Positions 36,394 to 44,265 of a stretch of 64,000 bases of DNA are shown here, piece after piece. A program made the position numbers and the translations under genes. The first letter of the stretch is position 1; the number at the start of each line of letters is the position of its first letter. The stretch covers positions 640,358 to 704,357 of the forward strand of contig KB235926.1 in NCBI GenBank assembly GCA_000332255.1. The letters are read 5' to 3'. Under the pieces are notes generated by a model. The model had not been told where the DNA came from and did no database searches. It saw nothing but the letters and a program-made list of their open reading frames with translations. Origin of the DNA: a cyanobacterium PCC 7702 (lineage in GTDB: Bacteria; Cyanobacteriota; Cyanobacteriia; Cyanobacteriales; Nostocaceae).

Positions 36394-37368
36394 TTAATAG
36401 TTTAGGTTTAGACAAGCAAAGATAAACAGTAAATAAGCCGCGATCAGAATTTTACCTGCAGTTTTGCCAAGATATCCTTGTTTCCAAGCAAGGGCGATCG
36501 CCAGCGTTAAAGATGCCAGCATCACAAGAATGGGAAAATGGAGCAGTTGTGCATCTAAAATACGCAGAGGTCGAACAAAAGCAGCAGTTCCCAGACCCAT
36601 AGTCATGTTGTAGGTAAACGAACCTACGACTCCTGCAACCGTTGCTTCCGTAGCACCACGTCGCGCCATTGACCAGGCGAGGGTTATTAATTCAAAGGAA
36701 GTTGCAAAACCCAGCAATGTCAGTCCCAATTTTGTTTGAGTTTCCTCAACTTGGGCAATCTGACGTACTGACTCAACCAAAAGCACAGAACCGATAACGA
36801 TCGCTGCTAACCCAACCAAAACCAGTAGCAAGTCTTTTCCGATGCGGTGATTAATTCCTTGAGCTTGCTGCTTGTCTAACTTCTCGTGAGCTTCTGTTAA
36901 TTCTTTAGTTTCGCCTAAAGATGGAGGTTGGCGCTCCACCCACCAAATCACGGCAATGTATAGAATATACATGCTGACAAGCAGCAATCCTTGCCATCGA
37001 TTAACTTTTCCATCCCAAATCAACCCACTTGCTATTATGCTCATCGGCAAGCCAAATAACGCGTAACGCATCACCCGCCTACCAAATGGTAAAGGAGTTA
37101 CCAATGCGCCAACTCCTAATGCCACCAGACAAATGGTAATATTAGCTCCAATCAAATCTCCAAAGGCGATCGCCGGTACACCCCTCAAGGATGCGGTAAC
37201 CCCCGTCGCCAATTCTTCCGGTTCTGCTCCAGCTAAAAGCAACGCTAAAGCAAATGAACTTACTCCCAAACGTATCGCTGCAGCTCCTAGATGTTCGGCA
37301 AAGGTTTCAGATCCCCAAACAATCAATCCTACTCCCACCAGAATAAGTACTCCCCAAACAATGACCAC
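36394..37368 (-). CDS. Calcium/sodium exchanger (CAX/YrbG family)
   Basis: The 324-residue antiporter has ten to eleven predicted helices in two homologous halves, each with an alpha-repeat: 'LAGAEPEELATGVTASLRG' and 'LLGFATSFELITLAWSMAR'. The acidic residues in these repeats coordinate the cation in the NCX/CAX superfamily. It probably exports Ca2+ or exchanges Na+/Ca2+ at the plasma membrane. It is divergent from the ChrB-N gene with 85 bases between the starts. Confidence 0.9.
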   Translation of the reverse strand: MVIVWGVLILVGVGLIVWGSETFAEHLGAAAIRLGVSSFALALLLAGAEPEELATGVTASLRGVPAIAFGDLIGANITICLVALGVGALVTPLPFGRRVMRYALFGLPMSIIASGLIWDGKVNRWQGLLLVSMYILYIAVIWWVERQPPSLGETKELTEAHEKLDKQQAQGINHRIGKDLLLVLVGLAAIVIGSVLLVESVRQIAQVEETQTKLGLTLLGFATSFELITLAWSMARRGATEATVAGVVGSFTYNMTMGLGTAAFVRPLRILDAQLLHFPILVMLASLTLAIALAWKQGYLGKTAGKILIAAYLLFIFACLNLNY

Positions 37369-37453
37369 AAATTTTTCCTCTTTAATGCAACAGGTGTTTT
37401 ATTTGAATTTGACAGATTCTACCTCTAAATGCAACACTTGTTACAATGAAGGG

Positions 37454-37990
37454 ATGTGTAATCAATACTGGAGCCTGCTAATTTACCGCGTTCCTTCCCA
37501 GCCTTCAACTTTAAGAGTATATGTGTGGCGAAAGTTGAAAGGTTGGGGCGGGCTGTATTTGCAACAGTCAGTCGGTGTAATACCTCAGCGAGACAACTTA
37601 CAGCAGCAGCTAGAAAAGTTAAAATCAGAAATTCTTGAGGGTGGGGGAGAAGCCGATTTACTCACAGTGTGCATAGAAGACAACAAACAAAATCAGATGC
37701 TGGTAGAACGATTTCGCAAGCAAGCCGAGGATGAGTATGGTGAATTTCTAGGACGCTGCCAAGATTTTCATAAGGAATTAGAGCACGAACGCAAACAGAA
37801 AAATTTCAATTTTGCGGAATTGGATGAGAATGAAACTGAACTGGCAAAATTGCGATCTTGGTTAGCTAAAATTCGCGAGCGCGATTTTTTTGATGCACCG
37901 AGCTACCAAAAGGCGGTAGAAGCACTTCATCAATGCGAGCAGGATTTTCAGTTGTTTAGCCAGCAAATTTATGATGCCCAAGACTTATAA
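37454..37990 (+). CDS. ChrB N-terminal-domain protein
   Basis: The 178-residue protein starts 'MCNQYWSLLIYRVPSQPSTL', then 'RVYVWRKLKGWGGLYLQQSV' with the ChrB_N pattern, followed by helices ('ADLLTVCIEDNKQNQMLVER'). ChrB regulates chromate efflux in several bacteria (recalled), but here only the N-terminal domain is present and no chrA is in view. ATG at 37454 with GAAGGG just before it; the longer reading frame back to 37133 runs into the antisense of the exchanger gene and is rejected. Its 3' end overlaps the TetR gene by 6 bases. Confidence 0.8.
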   Translation: MCNQYWSLLIYRVPSQPSTLRVYVWRKLKGWGGLYLQQSVGVIPQRDNLQQQLEKLKSEILEGGGEADLLTVCIEDNKQNQMLVERFRKQAEDEYGEFLGRCQDFHKELEHERKQKNFNFAELDENETELAKLRSWLAKIRERDFFDAPSYQKAVEALHQCEQDFQLFSQQIYDAQDL

Positions 37991-38605
37991 ACTTTTTGCC
38001 TTCAGTCCTTCCGTCAGAATTTTGGTCGTCAAATGGGCAACAGATGCAATATCGGCAGGATCGGACAAAGGAAGTTGACCGTCAATTATTAGCATCGCCA
38101 ATCCGTGCACGAGCGACCATGCCACCCAGGCCAATTGTTTTGGTTCGCCAGGGCGAATCGCACCTTGCATTTGCCCTTCTGTAATAATATTGACCAAAAT
38201 TGCAAAAGCTTGCTGACTAGCAGCAACAACACAAGGATAAACGTCGCGCTTGTTGCTCCGATAGGAGCCGAACATGACTCGATAGTGCGATGGATGGGCG
38301 ATCGCATATTGCACGTACGCCACTCCACTGGTCTCCAGTTGCTGCCACGGATGCTTGGGAGCTTCCTGTTTAGCAGCATTGAGAGCATTTGTCAATCCCT
38401 GAAATCCCTCTTGCGCTACCGCCGCCAGCAATGCTTGTTTGTCAGCAAAGTGCCGGTAGGGAGCAGCATGGGATACTCCCACTCGCCGAGCAACTTCCCG
38501 CAACGACAAGCTACTAACGTCTTTTTCTGCAATCAATTCTATTGCGGCCTTAATTAAAGCTGGACGCAAGTCCCCGTGATGATAGCTATCTTTATCTGCG
38601 GTCAT
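37985..38605 (-). CDS. TetR-family transcriptional regulator
   Basis: The 206-residue protein has the N-terminal TetR HTH: 'IKAAIELIAEKDVSSLSLRE' then 'VARRVGVSHAAPYRHFADKQ', and a C-terminal WHG-type domain ('PKQLAWVAWSLVHGLAMLII'). It is divergent from the DUF4188 gene. Two 17-bp palindromes in the 96-base gap are the likely operators, so it probably represses both itself and the DUF4188 gene; the ligand is unknown. Confidence 0.93.
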   Translation of the reverse strand: MTADKDSYHHGDLRPALIKAAIELIAEKDVSSLSLREVARRVGVSHAAPYRHFADKQALLAAVAQEGFQGLTNALNAAKQEAPKHPWQQLETSGVAYVQYAIAHPSHYRVMFGSYRSNKRDVYPCVVAASQQAFAILVNIITEGQMQGAIRPGEPKQLAWVAWSLVHGLAMLIIDGQLPLSDPADIASVAHLTTKILTEGLKAKSL

Positions 38606-38627
38606 AGACTTTTAGAATAATTGTTTA

Positions 38628-38678
38628 TGTTGACATTGTCAACTTGGAGAATTAGACTGGATGTTAACGGTGTCAACA
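38628..38678. promoter_or_regulatory. Two palindromic operators between tetR-like gene and DUF4188 gene
   Basis: Site 1, 38628-38644: TGTTGAC-ATT-GTCAACT, with a perfect 15-bp core (GTTGACA/TGTCAAC overlapping). Site 2, 38662-38678: TGTTAAC-GGT-GTCAACA. Their consensus is TGTTGAC-N3-GTCAACA. Centres are 34 bp apart, about three helical turns, so two dimers would sit on the same DNA face. Position and symmetry fit the adjacent TetR protein. Confidence 0.8.
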
Positions 38679-38701
38679 TAAAAGAAGGATACGATGAAGG
38701 T

Positions 38702-39106
38702 ATGAGTTATCAGCTGTACCAACTAGAAATACCGGAAAATCCAGCTGCAGTGATTTTTGTGAACGGCTTATTAGCTCGCGATCGCCGGGGATGGTGGTGG
38801 ATGTGGAGAAACTTGCGCTTGCTCAGGAGAGCAACCGTGGAAGCAAAAGGCTGTGTGCAAGCGAAAGCAGGTATTTGTAGTCTCAAGGAAGCGATCGTGG
38901 TCAGTTATTGGTCTGAAGAAAACAGCCTCAAAAAGTTCTTTCAAAGCGAACCTCACCGCCAAATGATGCAGTTTGTCAGGAAACACCCACAGAGTTTGTG
39001 TCTGTACAACGAGACTTATAAACCCTTAGGCAGTGGTAAATACATTCACGAACCTCAAGGAATGGCCCTTATCTACGGGCAGGCGCGGCAAAATCAACTT
39101 AAGTAA
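38702..39106 (+). CDS. DUF4188 (monooxygenase-like) protein
   Basis: The 134-residue protein begins 'MSYQLYQLEIPENPAAVIFV' and contains 'WWWMWRNLRLLRRATVEAKG', 'CVQAKAGICSLKEAIVVSYW' and a C-terminal 'YNETYKPLGSGKYIHEPQG' region. The pattern matches DUF4188, a dimeric alpha-beta barrel related to antibiotic-biosynthesis-type monooxygenases. GAAGG sits 4-5 bases before the ATG at 38702. It is controlled, by inference, by the divergent TetR regulator through the operators at 38628-38678. Substrate unknown. Confidence 0.8.
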   Translation: MSYQLYQLEIPENPAAVIFVNGLLARDRRGWWWMWRNLRLLRRATVEAKGCVQAKAGICSLKEAIVVSYWSEENSLKKFFQSEPHRQMMQFVRKHPQSLCLYNETYKPLGSGKYIHEPQGMALIYGQARQNQLK

Positions 39107-39376
39107 GTTCACCAAAACCATTTTCGTCATCCAAATCTAAGGGCTCTACATGTTTGTCTGGCGTGGAAACAAATGATACTAAAATGGATGCAACCTCAAT
39201 ACTAGTGGATTGCTTGTCAAAATAAAGACATTATAACCAGATAGGTCAAGGAAATGGTCGATTGCAGACATCTGGATGGGTACCGTTAAAATGGAGATTG
39301 TCAACAGGCAGTACAAGTCGTACCTTGCCCTTGCTGGCACCCCTGGTTGTGATTCAAAAAAGTTAATGGTATTGCC

Positions 39377-41878
39377 GTGGTTGGAATTGTCATTGTTTCT
39401 CACAGCAAACGGCTAGCAGAAGGAGTGCGAGAGCTGGTAGAGCCAATGGTTCAGGGCAAAATTCCCCTGGCCGTTGCCGCCGGAACCGACGATCCGCAAA
39501 ACCCGCTCGGTACAAATGCTATGGAAGTTTACCAAGCGATCGCCTCCGTTTACAGCGAAGAAGGCGTGTTGGTATTGATGGATTTGGGTAGTGCCTTGCT
39601 GAGCGCAGAAATGGCCCGAGAATTTCTACCCCCAGAACAGCAAAAAAAAGTGCACCTGTGTGCAGCACCTTTAGTAGAAGGCGCGATCGCCGCAGCAGTA
39701 GCAGCAGCAGCTGGCAAAGATATACGGGGAATAATTGCAGAAGCACAAGAAGCATTACTATCAAAAACAACTCAAATAGATATTGCCAGCACTCAAGAAC
39801 AATTACAAACCAACGCCCAAACAGCAAGCAAAGAAATTAAATTAACTGTCCGCAATAAATTGGGGTTGCATGCTCGTCCAGCAGCAAAGTTTGTCGCCTG
39901 CGCTACACAATTTCAATCCCAAATCAAGGTACGCAATCTCACCAAAGGTAGCAACTTTGTGCGTGCTGACAGCATTTACCAGGTGACGATGCTAGGAATT
40001 CGTCAGGGACACGAAATTGCCATCACTGCCACAGGAGGCAACGACGCCGACCAAGCTTTAGCCGCACTGCAAGCATTAGTAGAAAGTAATTTTGGTGAAA
40101 ATGATACCAACCCGACATCTCACACGCTCCTCCTGCCTTTACCCCAACCAGCACAAAACATCACTGTTTCTAATTCTTCTTCTTGCCTGCAAGGAATTGC
40201 TGCTTCCGCGGGAGTTGCGATCGCGCCTAGCCTGCAGTGGAAAAAAACAACAGTTGTTTGGCATCACGCCGCACCCCTTCGTCTTCATGAATATCACGTA
40301 GAAAATCCCGAACAGGAGTGGCAAAGACTACAAACAGCCCTGCAAGTGGCACGGCAGGAAATTCAGGCACTGCTAGCTCACTGTGCCATTCAAATCGATG
40401 ATGCCGAAGCTGCCATTTTCGATGCTCACTTACTTTTTCTTGAAGATCCGGTGCTACTGGAAACCGTGCGGGAAAGAATTTTAACACTACACCTGAATGC
40501 AGAAGCAGCTTGGCAAGCAGTAATTGAGGAAATAGCAAGCAACTATCACCGTCTCGAAGATCCCTATTTGCAAGAACGAGTAGCAGATGTCAAAGACGTA
40601 GGACAAAGAGTCTTGCGAATTTTATCGGGTAGTACCATCACAACCGTAGATATACCCACACCAGCAATCATAATCGCCAAAGACCTTACTCCCTCGGACA
40701 CCGCTAGTTTAGACCGAACAAAAGTTTTAGGCATTTGTACAACTGCTGGTAGCGCCACAGCTCACAGTGCTATCGTTGCTCGTTCCTTAGGCATTCCCGC
40801 CATAGCAGGTCTACCATCAGAAATATTGCAGATTGCAGACGGAACGCTGCTCGCAATGGATGGCGAGACAGGCCAAGTGTGGATAGAACCAGAACCACAG
40901 ACAATAGCAGCACTGCAAGCCAAGCAAAATGCTCGCCAACTCACCCAGCAACAAACAGCAACCAACACCCACCCCATTCGCGTACTGGCAAACATTGCTA
41001 GCCTAGAAGACGCACAACAAGCTCTCAGCGTCGGTGCAGAAGGTGTGGGACTGCTGCGCACAGAATTTTTGTATCTCCACCGAACCAGCATTCCTTCCGA
41101 AGAAGAACAACTAGCAGTTTATCAGGCGATCGCTCAAACCTTAGGTAGGCATCCTTTAATCATTCGTACCCTTGATGTCGGCGGAGACAAACCCCTTCCC
41201 TATTTAGACATGCAAACAGAAAGCAATCCTTTCCTGGGTTGGCGGGGTATTCGTTTGTGCTTAGATCGCCCGCAAATTTTACAAACCCAGTTGCGAGCAA
41301 TTTTAAGAGCCAGTAGCGGACATCAAGTGAAAATTATGTTTCCCATGATTGCTACCGTGGCAGAAATCCAGGCCGCCAAAGCCATCCTGGCTCAAGCACA
41401 AACCCAACTGCGTCAAGCGGGAATCTGCTTCGATGAAAAAATACAAATAGGCATCACCATCGAAGTACCGTCCGCAGTTGCCATTGCCGACCAACTAGCC
41501 ACAGAAGTAGACTTTTTCAGTATTGGTAGCAACGATCTCAGCCAGTACGTGATGGCCGCAGACCGTACCAACCCCCAAGTGGCAAGTTTGGCTGACGCCT
41601 TGCATCCAGCCGTGTTGCGAATGATGCAGCAAACAATCCAAGCTGCCCGTGCTGCCGGCATTTGGGTAGGACTGTGCGGTGAAATTGCCGCCGATCCCTT
41701 AGCAGCCCCAATTATACTAGGGTTGGGATTAGATGAAGTCAGCCTGACACCAGCAGCGATTCCAGGATTCAAACAGGCGATCGCCCGCTTTACCATGTCA
41801 CAAGCCCAAGTCATAACAGCAGTAGCATTGCAACAAGATTCCGCCGCCAAGGTAAGAGCCTTAGTTTCATCTTCTTAG
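39377..41878 (+). CDS. DhaM-HPr-EI phosphotransferase fusion
   Basis: One 833-residue chain carries a DhaM/EIIA-Man-like domain (about 1-130, H9 in 'IVIVSHSKRLAEG'), an HPr domain (about 152-240, 'NKLGLHARPAAKFVA'), and a full Enzyme I (about 265-833, 'GSATAHSAIVARSLGIPAI' with the phospho-His, 'SIGSNDLSQYVMAADRTN', 'GLCGEIAADP'). All three phosphorylatable histidines are present, so PEP could phosphorylate the chain to drive a dihydroxyacetone kinase. DhaK and DhaL are not in the window. GTG start without a strong ribosome-binding site. Confidence 0.92.
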   Translation: MVGIVIVSHSKRLAEGVRELVEPMVQGKIPLAVAAGTDDPQNPLGTNAMEVYQAIASVYSEEGVLVLMDLGSALLSAEMAREFLPPEQQKKVHLCAAPLVEGAIAAAVAAAAGKDIRGIIAEAQEALLSKTTQIDIASTQEQLQTNAQTASKEIKLTVRNKLGLHARPAAKFVACATQFQSQIKVRNLTKGSNFVRADSIYQVTMLGIRQGHEIAITATGGNDADQALAALQALVESNFGENDTNPTSHTLLLPLPQPAQNITVSNSSSCLQGIAASAGVAIAPSLQWKKTTVVWHHAAPLRLHEYHVENPEQEWQRLQTALQVARQEIQALLAHCAIQIDDAEAAIFDAHLLFLEDPVLLETVRERILTLHLNAEAAWQAVIEEIASNYHRLEDPYLQERVADVKDVGQRVLRILSGSTITTVDIPTPAIIIAKDLTPSDTASLDRTKVLGICTTAGSATAHSAIVARSLGIPAIAGLPSEILQIADGTLLAMDGETGQVWIEPEPQTIAALQAKQNARQLTQQQTATNTHPIRVLANIASLEDAQQALSVGAEGVGLLRTEFLYLHRTSIPSEEEQLAVYQAIAQTLGRHPLIIRTLDVGGDKPLPYLDMQTESNPFLGWRGIRLCLDRPQILQTQLRAILRASSGHQVKIMFPMIATVAEIQAAKAILAQAQTQLRQAGICFDEKIQIGITIEVPSAVAIADQLATEVDFFSIGSNDLSQYVMAADRTNPQVASLADALHPAVLRMMQQTIQAARAAGIWVGLCGEIAADPLAAPIILGLGLDEVSLTPAAIPGFKQAIARFTMSQAQVITAVALQQDSAAKVRALVSSS

Positions 41879-41998
41879 CCATTACTTCGCCAACGGCAGT
41901 AAACCTAATTACCTCTTGCAGTATATAGTCTTGGTGACCACAGAAATCTACCATATCTATATACCAAATCTAAAACAGCATCACAAAAGTGACTAGCA

Positions 41999-42355
41999 AT
42001 GAGGTATGATAAGCAGACTGCCCGCTATTTTACTCACCCACAAAAGGAGAATGCAAGCCGTGCAGAAGCGTTAGCTATTATCTGGCATCGTCGCGCCATC
42101 AAGCGTTTGCAAAGACAGCAAGCTTTTGCCGAGCGCATTTTGAAAACAATTGCAATTTTCTCTATCCTGAGTACTGCTATTTTTGGAATCGGAAGCTTGG
42201 GATGTTGGGGAGTCCAGCTCTGGGAAACTCGCACACAACCGCTTGCGCTCAAGCATGACTACGATTGGCAAACCCGAAAACACATTTGTTTAGGATGGAT
42301 GCTGTTTGCATTTTCTAGTTTTCTCGCTAGTGCTTCTCCAAGAAAAAGGGAATGA
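41999..42355 (+). CDS. Two-helix membrane protein of unknown function, 118 aa
   Basis: The N-terminal 40 residues are basic and helical ('RAEALAIIWHRRAIKRLQRQ'), followed by two membrane helices (about 50-72 and 92-110) separated by a short loop. The orientation predicted by the basic N-terminus is cytoplasmic. No family recognised. It stands alone between the PTS fusion and the convergent TPR gene. Confidence 0.6.
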   Translation: MRYDKQTARYFTHPQKENASRAEALAIIWHRRAIKRLQRQQAFAERILKTIAIFSILSTAIFGIGSLGCWGVQLWETRTQPLALKHDYDWQTRKHICLGWMLFAFSSFLASASPRKRE

Positions 42356-42372
42356 ATCGAAACAAGCCACGC

Positions 42373-44217
42373 CTACAGATCCTGTCTGTATTCTACTAAC
42401 AATTGCAAAATATAATCGTATCCATCCACACCAATTATAGAAATAATTCGCTGACGATTTTTCTGCAACGTTTTTTCAAAAGCATCCGCACCTAATTGTC
42501 CTTGCAATACAGTCAGCAATTGGGCAACTTGGCGCCATTGTTGGGAAGTAATTTGGTTCAACAGATACATTCCCAAAACACCGGTGTAAATTGCTCTTTC
42601 AAAATTAGCCAGGTAATAATTTGCTTCACCTAAAGTTGCTAAATTTAGCCCTTGCAAATACAAATCCCCAGCAACTTGCGCTGCTTTAAAACCTTCTTCT
42701 AAGTAGGCAATCGCCTTTTCTGGTTGTTTAATCACGGTGTAAGCAATACCCAAACTACTCAAGCATAAGGCTTTACCTTGCACGTCGCCAAGTTGTTCTA
42801 AAAGTCGCAAGCCTTGTTGCAAATAATTAATTGCCGTTTCGTAGGTTTCTGGTTCTAATTGTTGCAGCTGCTGGGCCTGCATCACTTCGCTGTAGCCCAG
42901 ATTTGCCAAGGCGTAAGCTTGTGCGGTGCTATTACCCCATTGTCTGCTGAGAATTAACGCCCTTTGACTGTAATCGATCGCTCGAGCGTAGTTGTGTTGG
43001 GCAACGCAGGTACGGCTAAGATGGTTGAGATTGGCAATTTCACAAGCGCGATCGCCTGCACGGCGTGCCATTTCCAACGCTTGCTGATGAAAATCAATCG
43101 AGCGTTCGTACTGTCCCAGTGCTCGTTGAGAATAACCCAAAATAGTCAGTATTCGTGCTTTTTCTTGCGTTCCTTCCGCCTGGCGCAGCGGTTCGTCCAG
43201 GTAATTTAGTGCATCTGCCAGATAATTACCAGCAAAGGAAGCAAAAATACCGCCATATAAGGGAAAATACTGTTTTTTAGAAAAACTTCGTAATATTTGT
43301 AACATTACCTGCGCGGCTGCGTCTCCGTAAACAGTACCCAAACCAAAAGCATTAGCCAGTTGGCTCCAAATCACCGCAAAAGTCAAAAAAGTAGAAATAG
43401 ATAGCTTGGAGCCGGCTTTGACGTTGTATGGTTGTTGGTCAAACCAGCAAACTAACCCTTGTTGCAAGTATTGTAGAATTAATGTTAGCTCCACCCAGTC
43501 ACTGAGGTGAAAACCGGGCTGCTGTTGGACAAATTCTGCCATCGATTTTTCCATTGCCAAAGTGTGAAGCAAAGCTTGGCAAAACTCGTTGTTTGTATGC
43601 TTGGCCCAAGTTACCCAAGGCTCCCTTTTTTCTGATACACCGCCAAATCCCAAGGAATTGGGACTTTGTTCGTACATCCAGCTAACCAAACAAGTTTGCA
43701 GTTGTTGCCAAGCAACCAGACCGCGATTGATACCGGTGGCGATTTCCTGAAACTCTTCATCTGCTTGGGCAAATTGCTGTAAAGATTTTGATAGTTGTTG
43801 CAGCTGTTGTGCGTGTAAGGGATGTTTGTGGTTAGGATCGATGTTGCGCAAAAAAGCCGCCAAGCGTTGTGTAGCAGGAGCTTTTGTAATTTCTTGAATA
43901 GCAGTAACAGTTGCTTGTGCAGCTTGGTTTTGCTGTTGCAGGCGCCGCCATTGATTTTGGATAGTCTGCATTGCCTTGAGAGTGCGGCTGGCTTTTGCTT
44001 TTTTGAGCTCGTCTGGTTCGGTGTCTGCTTGCTGCTGGATAGTGTCAAGGCGATCGCTCAACACCAGCTCAAAAATTTCTCCCGTTTCCGGCGTTACTTG
44101 GTTAAGCAACATTTGATAGACCTGGTCGGCGGAACTAACCTTGCCTTTGAGAATAAGAGCGATAATTTCATCGATCAAAGCCAGATAGCGATCGCCGATG
44201 GACACAGAATCAGACAC
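42373..44217 (-). CDS. Large TPR-containing protein
   Basis: A 614-residue soluble protein. Residues about 1-350 are helical without a recognised domain; about 350-560 hold five TPR units of the long type ('RILTILGYSQRALGQYERSI', 'ALCLSSLGIAYTVIKQPEKA', 'GLNLATLGEANYYLANFERA'). I chose GTG at 44217 because the open frame upstream starts with a TTG fused to the kinase stop and reads as non-conserved sequence. It follows the hybrid kinase by 48 bases, likely in the same operon, and may couple signalling to other proteins. Confidence 0.75.
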   Translation of the reverse strand: MSDSVSIGDRYLALIDEIIALILKGKVSSADQVYQMLLNQVTPETGEIFELVLSDRLDTIQQQADTEPDELKKAKASRTLKAMQTIQNQWRRLQQQNQAAQATVTAIQEITKAPATQRLAAFLRNIDPNHKHPLHAQQLQQLSKSLQQFAQADEEFQEIATGINRGLVAWQQLQTCLVSWMYEQSPNSLGFGGVSEKREPWVTWAKHTNNEFCQALLHTLAMEKSMAEFVQQQPGFHLSDWVELTLILQYLQQGLVCWFDQQPYNVKAGSKLSISTFLTFAVIWSQLANAFGLGTVYGDAAAQVMLQILRSFSKKQYFPLYGGIFASFAGNYLADALNYLDEPLRQAEGTQEKARILTILGYSQRALGQYERSIDFHQQALEMARRAGDRACEIANLNHLSRTCVAQHNYARAIDYSQRALILSRQWGNSTAQAYALANLGYSEVMQAQQLQQLEPETYETAINYLQQGLRLLEQLGDVQGKALCLSSLGIAYTVIKQPEKAIAYLEEGFKAAQVAGDLYLQGLNLATLGEANYYLANFERAIYTGVLGMYLLNQITSQQWRQVAQLLTVLQGQLGADAFEKTLQKNRQRIISIIGVDGYDYILQLLVEYRQDL

Positions 44218-44265
44218 TTTCCAAACCAAGAACGCGCTAAGTTCATTGTAATTGTTTCTGAACAA

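Noticed and set aside
37133..37453. N-terminal extension of the ChrB-like reading frame
   Set aside because: It is antisense to the conserved exchanger gene, and the ChrB_N domain begins at the ATG at 37454, which has its own ribosome-binding site.
39107..39376. Possible DhaK/DhaL remnant upstream of the DhaM fusion
   Set aside because: No motif of either kinase subunit could be read in any frame.
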